A stretch of DNA of 64,000 nucleotides from positions 248,001 to 312,000 of the forward strand of contig NZ_BOSH01000004.1 in the NCBI RefSeq assembly GCF_018403245.1, given 5' to 3'. Below, one piece after another: positions 63,519 to 64,000 of the stretch (position 1 is the first letter of the stretch; every line of letters begins with the position of its first letter). The translations under genes and the position numbers were made by a program. The stretch is from Paenibacillus sp. J2TS4. Its GTDB lineage: Bacteria; Bacillota; Bacilli; Paenibacillales; NBRC-103111. The notes under the pieces are model-generated. The model worked only from the letters and a program-made list of their open reading frames with translations, was not told where the DNA came from and ran no database searches.

Positions 63519-64000
63519 ATGAAAGCAGAAATTATCGCGGTTGGGACGGAACTGCTGCTGGGACAAATTGTCAATACGAATGCCCAATATTTATCACAGC
63601 AATGCGCGAGCCTTGGGATTGATGTATATTTTCAAACGGTGGTCGGTGATAACGAGGAACGGTTGCGGCAAGCATTGGATACGGCGAAAAACAGAGCGGA
63701 TTTCATTATCTGCACCGGTGGTTTGGGCCCAACGAAGGATGACTTGACTAAAGATGTACTGGCTGCTTATGTCGGACAAAAATTGGTCATGCACGAACCG
63801 TCGCTGGAGAAAATTGAGTCGATGTTCCAACAACGAGGGCAGGAAATGGCAGAAAGCAATGCGAGGCAAGCGTTAATGCTGGAAGGAAGCGACCCTCTGA
63901 ACAATGATAACGGATTGGCGGTAGGCGTGGCGCTGTCTCATGAGGGTGTTCATTATATGCTTCTTCCCGGACCTCCGAGAGAGATGAAGCTGATGTTCGA
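63519..64000 (+). CDS. cinA: CinA-like protein, N-terminal part
   Basis: The gene runs off the end of the window; about 160 codons are present. The N-terminal MoaB/MogA-like domain is clear: MKAEIIAVGTELLLGQIVNTNA, ICTGGLGPTKDDLTKD and LLPGPPREMK. CinA relatives are competence-associated and may act as pyridine-nucleotide pyrophosphatase or deamidase. ATG 63519 follows GGGAGGA. Position after pgsA is as in B. subtilis. Confidence 0.92.
   Translation, partial: MKAEIIAVGTELLLGQIVNTNAQYLSQQCASLGIDVYFQTVVGDNEERLRQALDTAKNRADFIICTGGLGPTKDDLTKDVLAAYVGQKLVMHEPSLEKIESMFQQRGQEMAESNARQALMLEGSDPLNNDNGLAVGVALSHEGVHYMLLPGPPREMKLMF

Overview
The window is a densely packed, entirely plus-strand stretch of a motile, endospore-forming Gram-positive chromosome. 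Gene order and protein types point to the Bacillales, most likely Paenibacillaceae. It follows the Bacillus subtilis backbone fliR-flhB-flhA-flhF-flhG-cheB-cheA-cheW-cheC-cheD-sigD / rpsB-tsf-pyrH-frr-uppS-cdsA-dxr-rseP-proS-polC / rimP-nusA-infB-rbfA-truB-ribF-rpsO-pnp / ylxY-mlpA-dpaAB-asd-dapG-dapA / rnj-tepA-spoIIIE-ymfF-ymfH-ymfI-rodZ-pgsA-cinA. No tRNA, rRNA, CRISPR array, prophage or intact insertion sequence was seen.

Region 1 (1-14738) is the distal half of the flagellar/chemotaxis operon. It encodes the export gate (FliR end, FlhB, FlhA), the placement GTPase and ATPase (FlhF, FlhG), the CheB/A/W/C/D chemotaxis set, sigma-D, a DUF342 (FapA) protein, a SwrB-like membrane protein and a short MltG-like protein. 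Two unassigned small genes are embedded (10497-10919 and 13188-13508). Most genes overlap or lie within 120 bases, and the run ends in a strong terminator at 14739.

Region 2 (14773-24410) has translation and envelope genes: rpsB with its own promoter and a structured leader, tsf, pyrH, frr, uppS, cdsA, dxr, rseP and an archaeal/eukaryotic-type prolyl-tRNA synthetase. Region 3 (24685-40341) has polC, then the rimP-nusA-rnpM-ylxQ-infB-rbfA-nrnA-truB-ribF run with overlapping junctions, then rpsO and pnp. Region 4 (40600-48354) holds sporulation and diaminopimelate/dipicolinate genes: a YlxY-type deacetylase-like protein, mlpA, dut, dpaA-dpaB (with a good sigma-K promoter match), asd, dapG and dapA. 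Asd and DapA supply the dihydrodipicolinate that DpaAB oxidises to the spore solute dipicolinic acid. Region 5 (48537-64000) has RNase J, TepA, YlzJ, SpoIIIE, a SleB-type germination hydrolase, the YmfF/YmfH M16 pair, an SDR reductase, DUF3243, DUF3388, a RodZ-like protein, YajQ, RimO, PgsA and the start of CinA.

The least explained signal is between the genes. A 62-85 base element with an 11-bp closing stem occurs three times (near 15831, 24545 and 40423). A fourth, expanded copy (21121-21262) carries about 73 extra bases in its centre. The closing stem changes from a C-G to an A-T pair in the expanded copy, which looks like a compensatory change. All four copies lie on the same strand, downstream of a predicted terminator and before the next gene. 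The expanded copy sits in a 770-base non-coding region before rseP, with a possible 30-codon leader ORF ending inside the stem arm. Other structured sites include a nested hairpin before rpsB, a tetraloop hairpin before rimP, palindromes before uppS and at the spoIIIE promoter, and a 22-base inverted repeat after spoIIIE. All functional names come from recognising motifs and gene order by eye; no database search was run.
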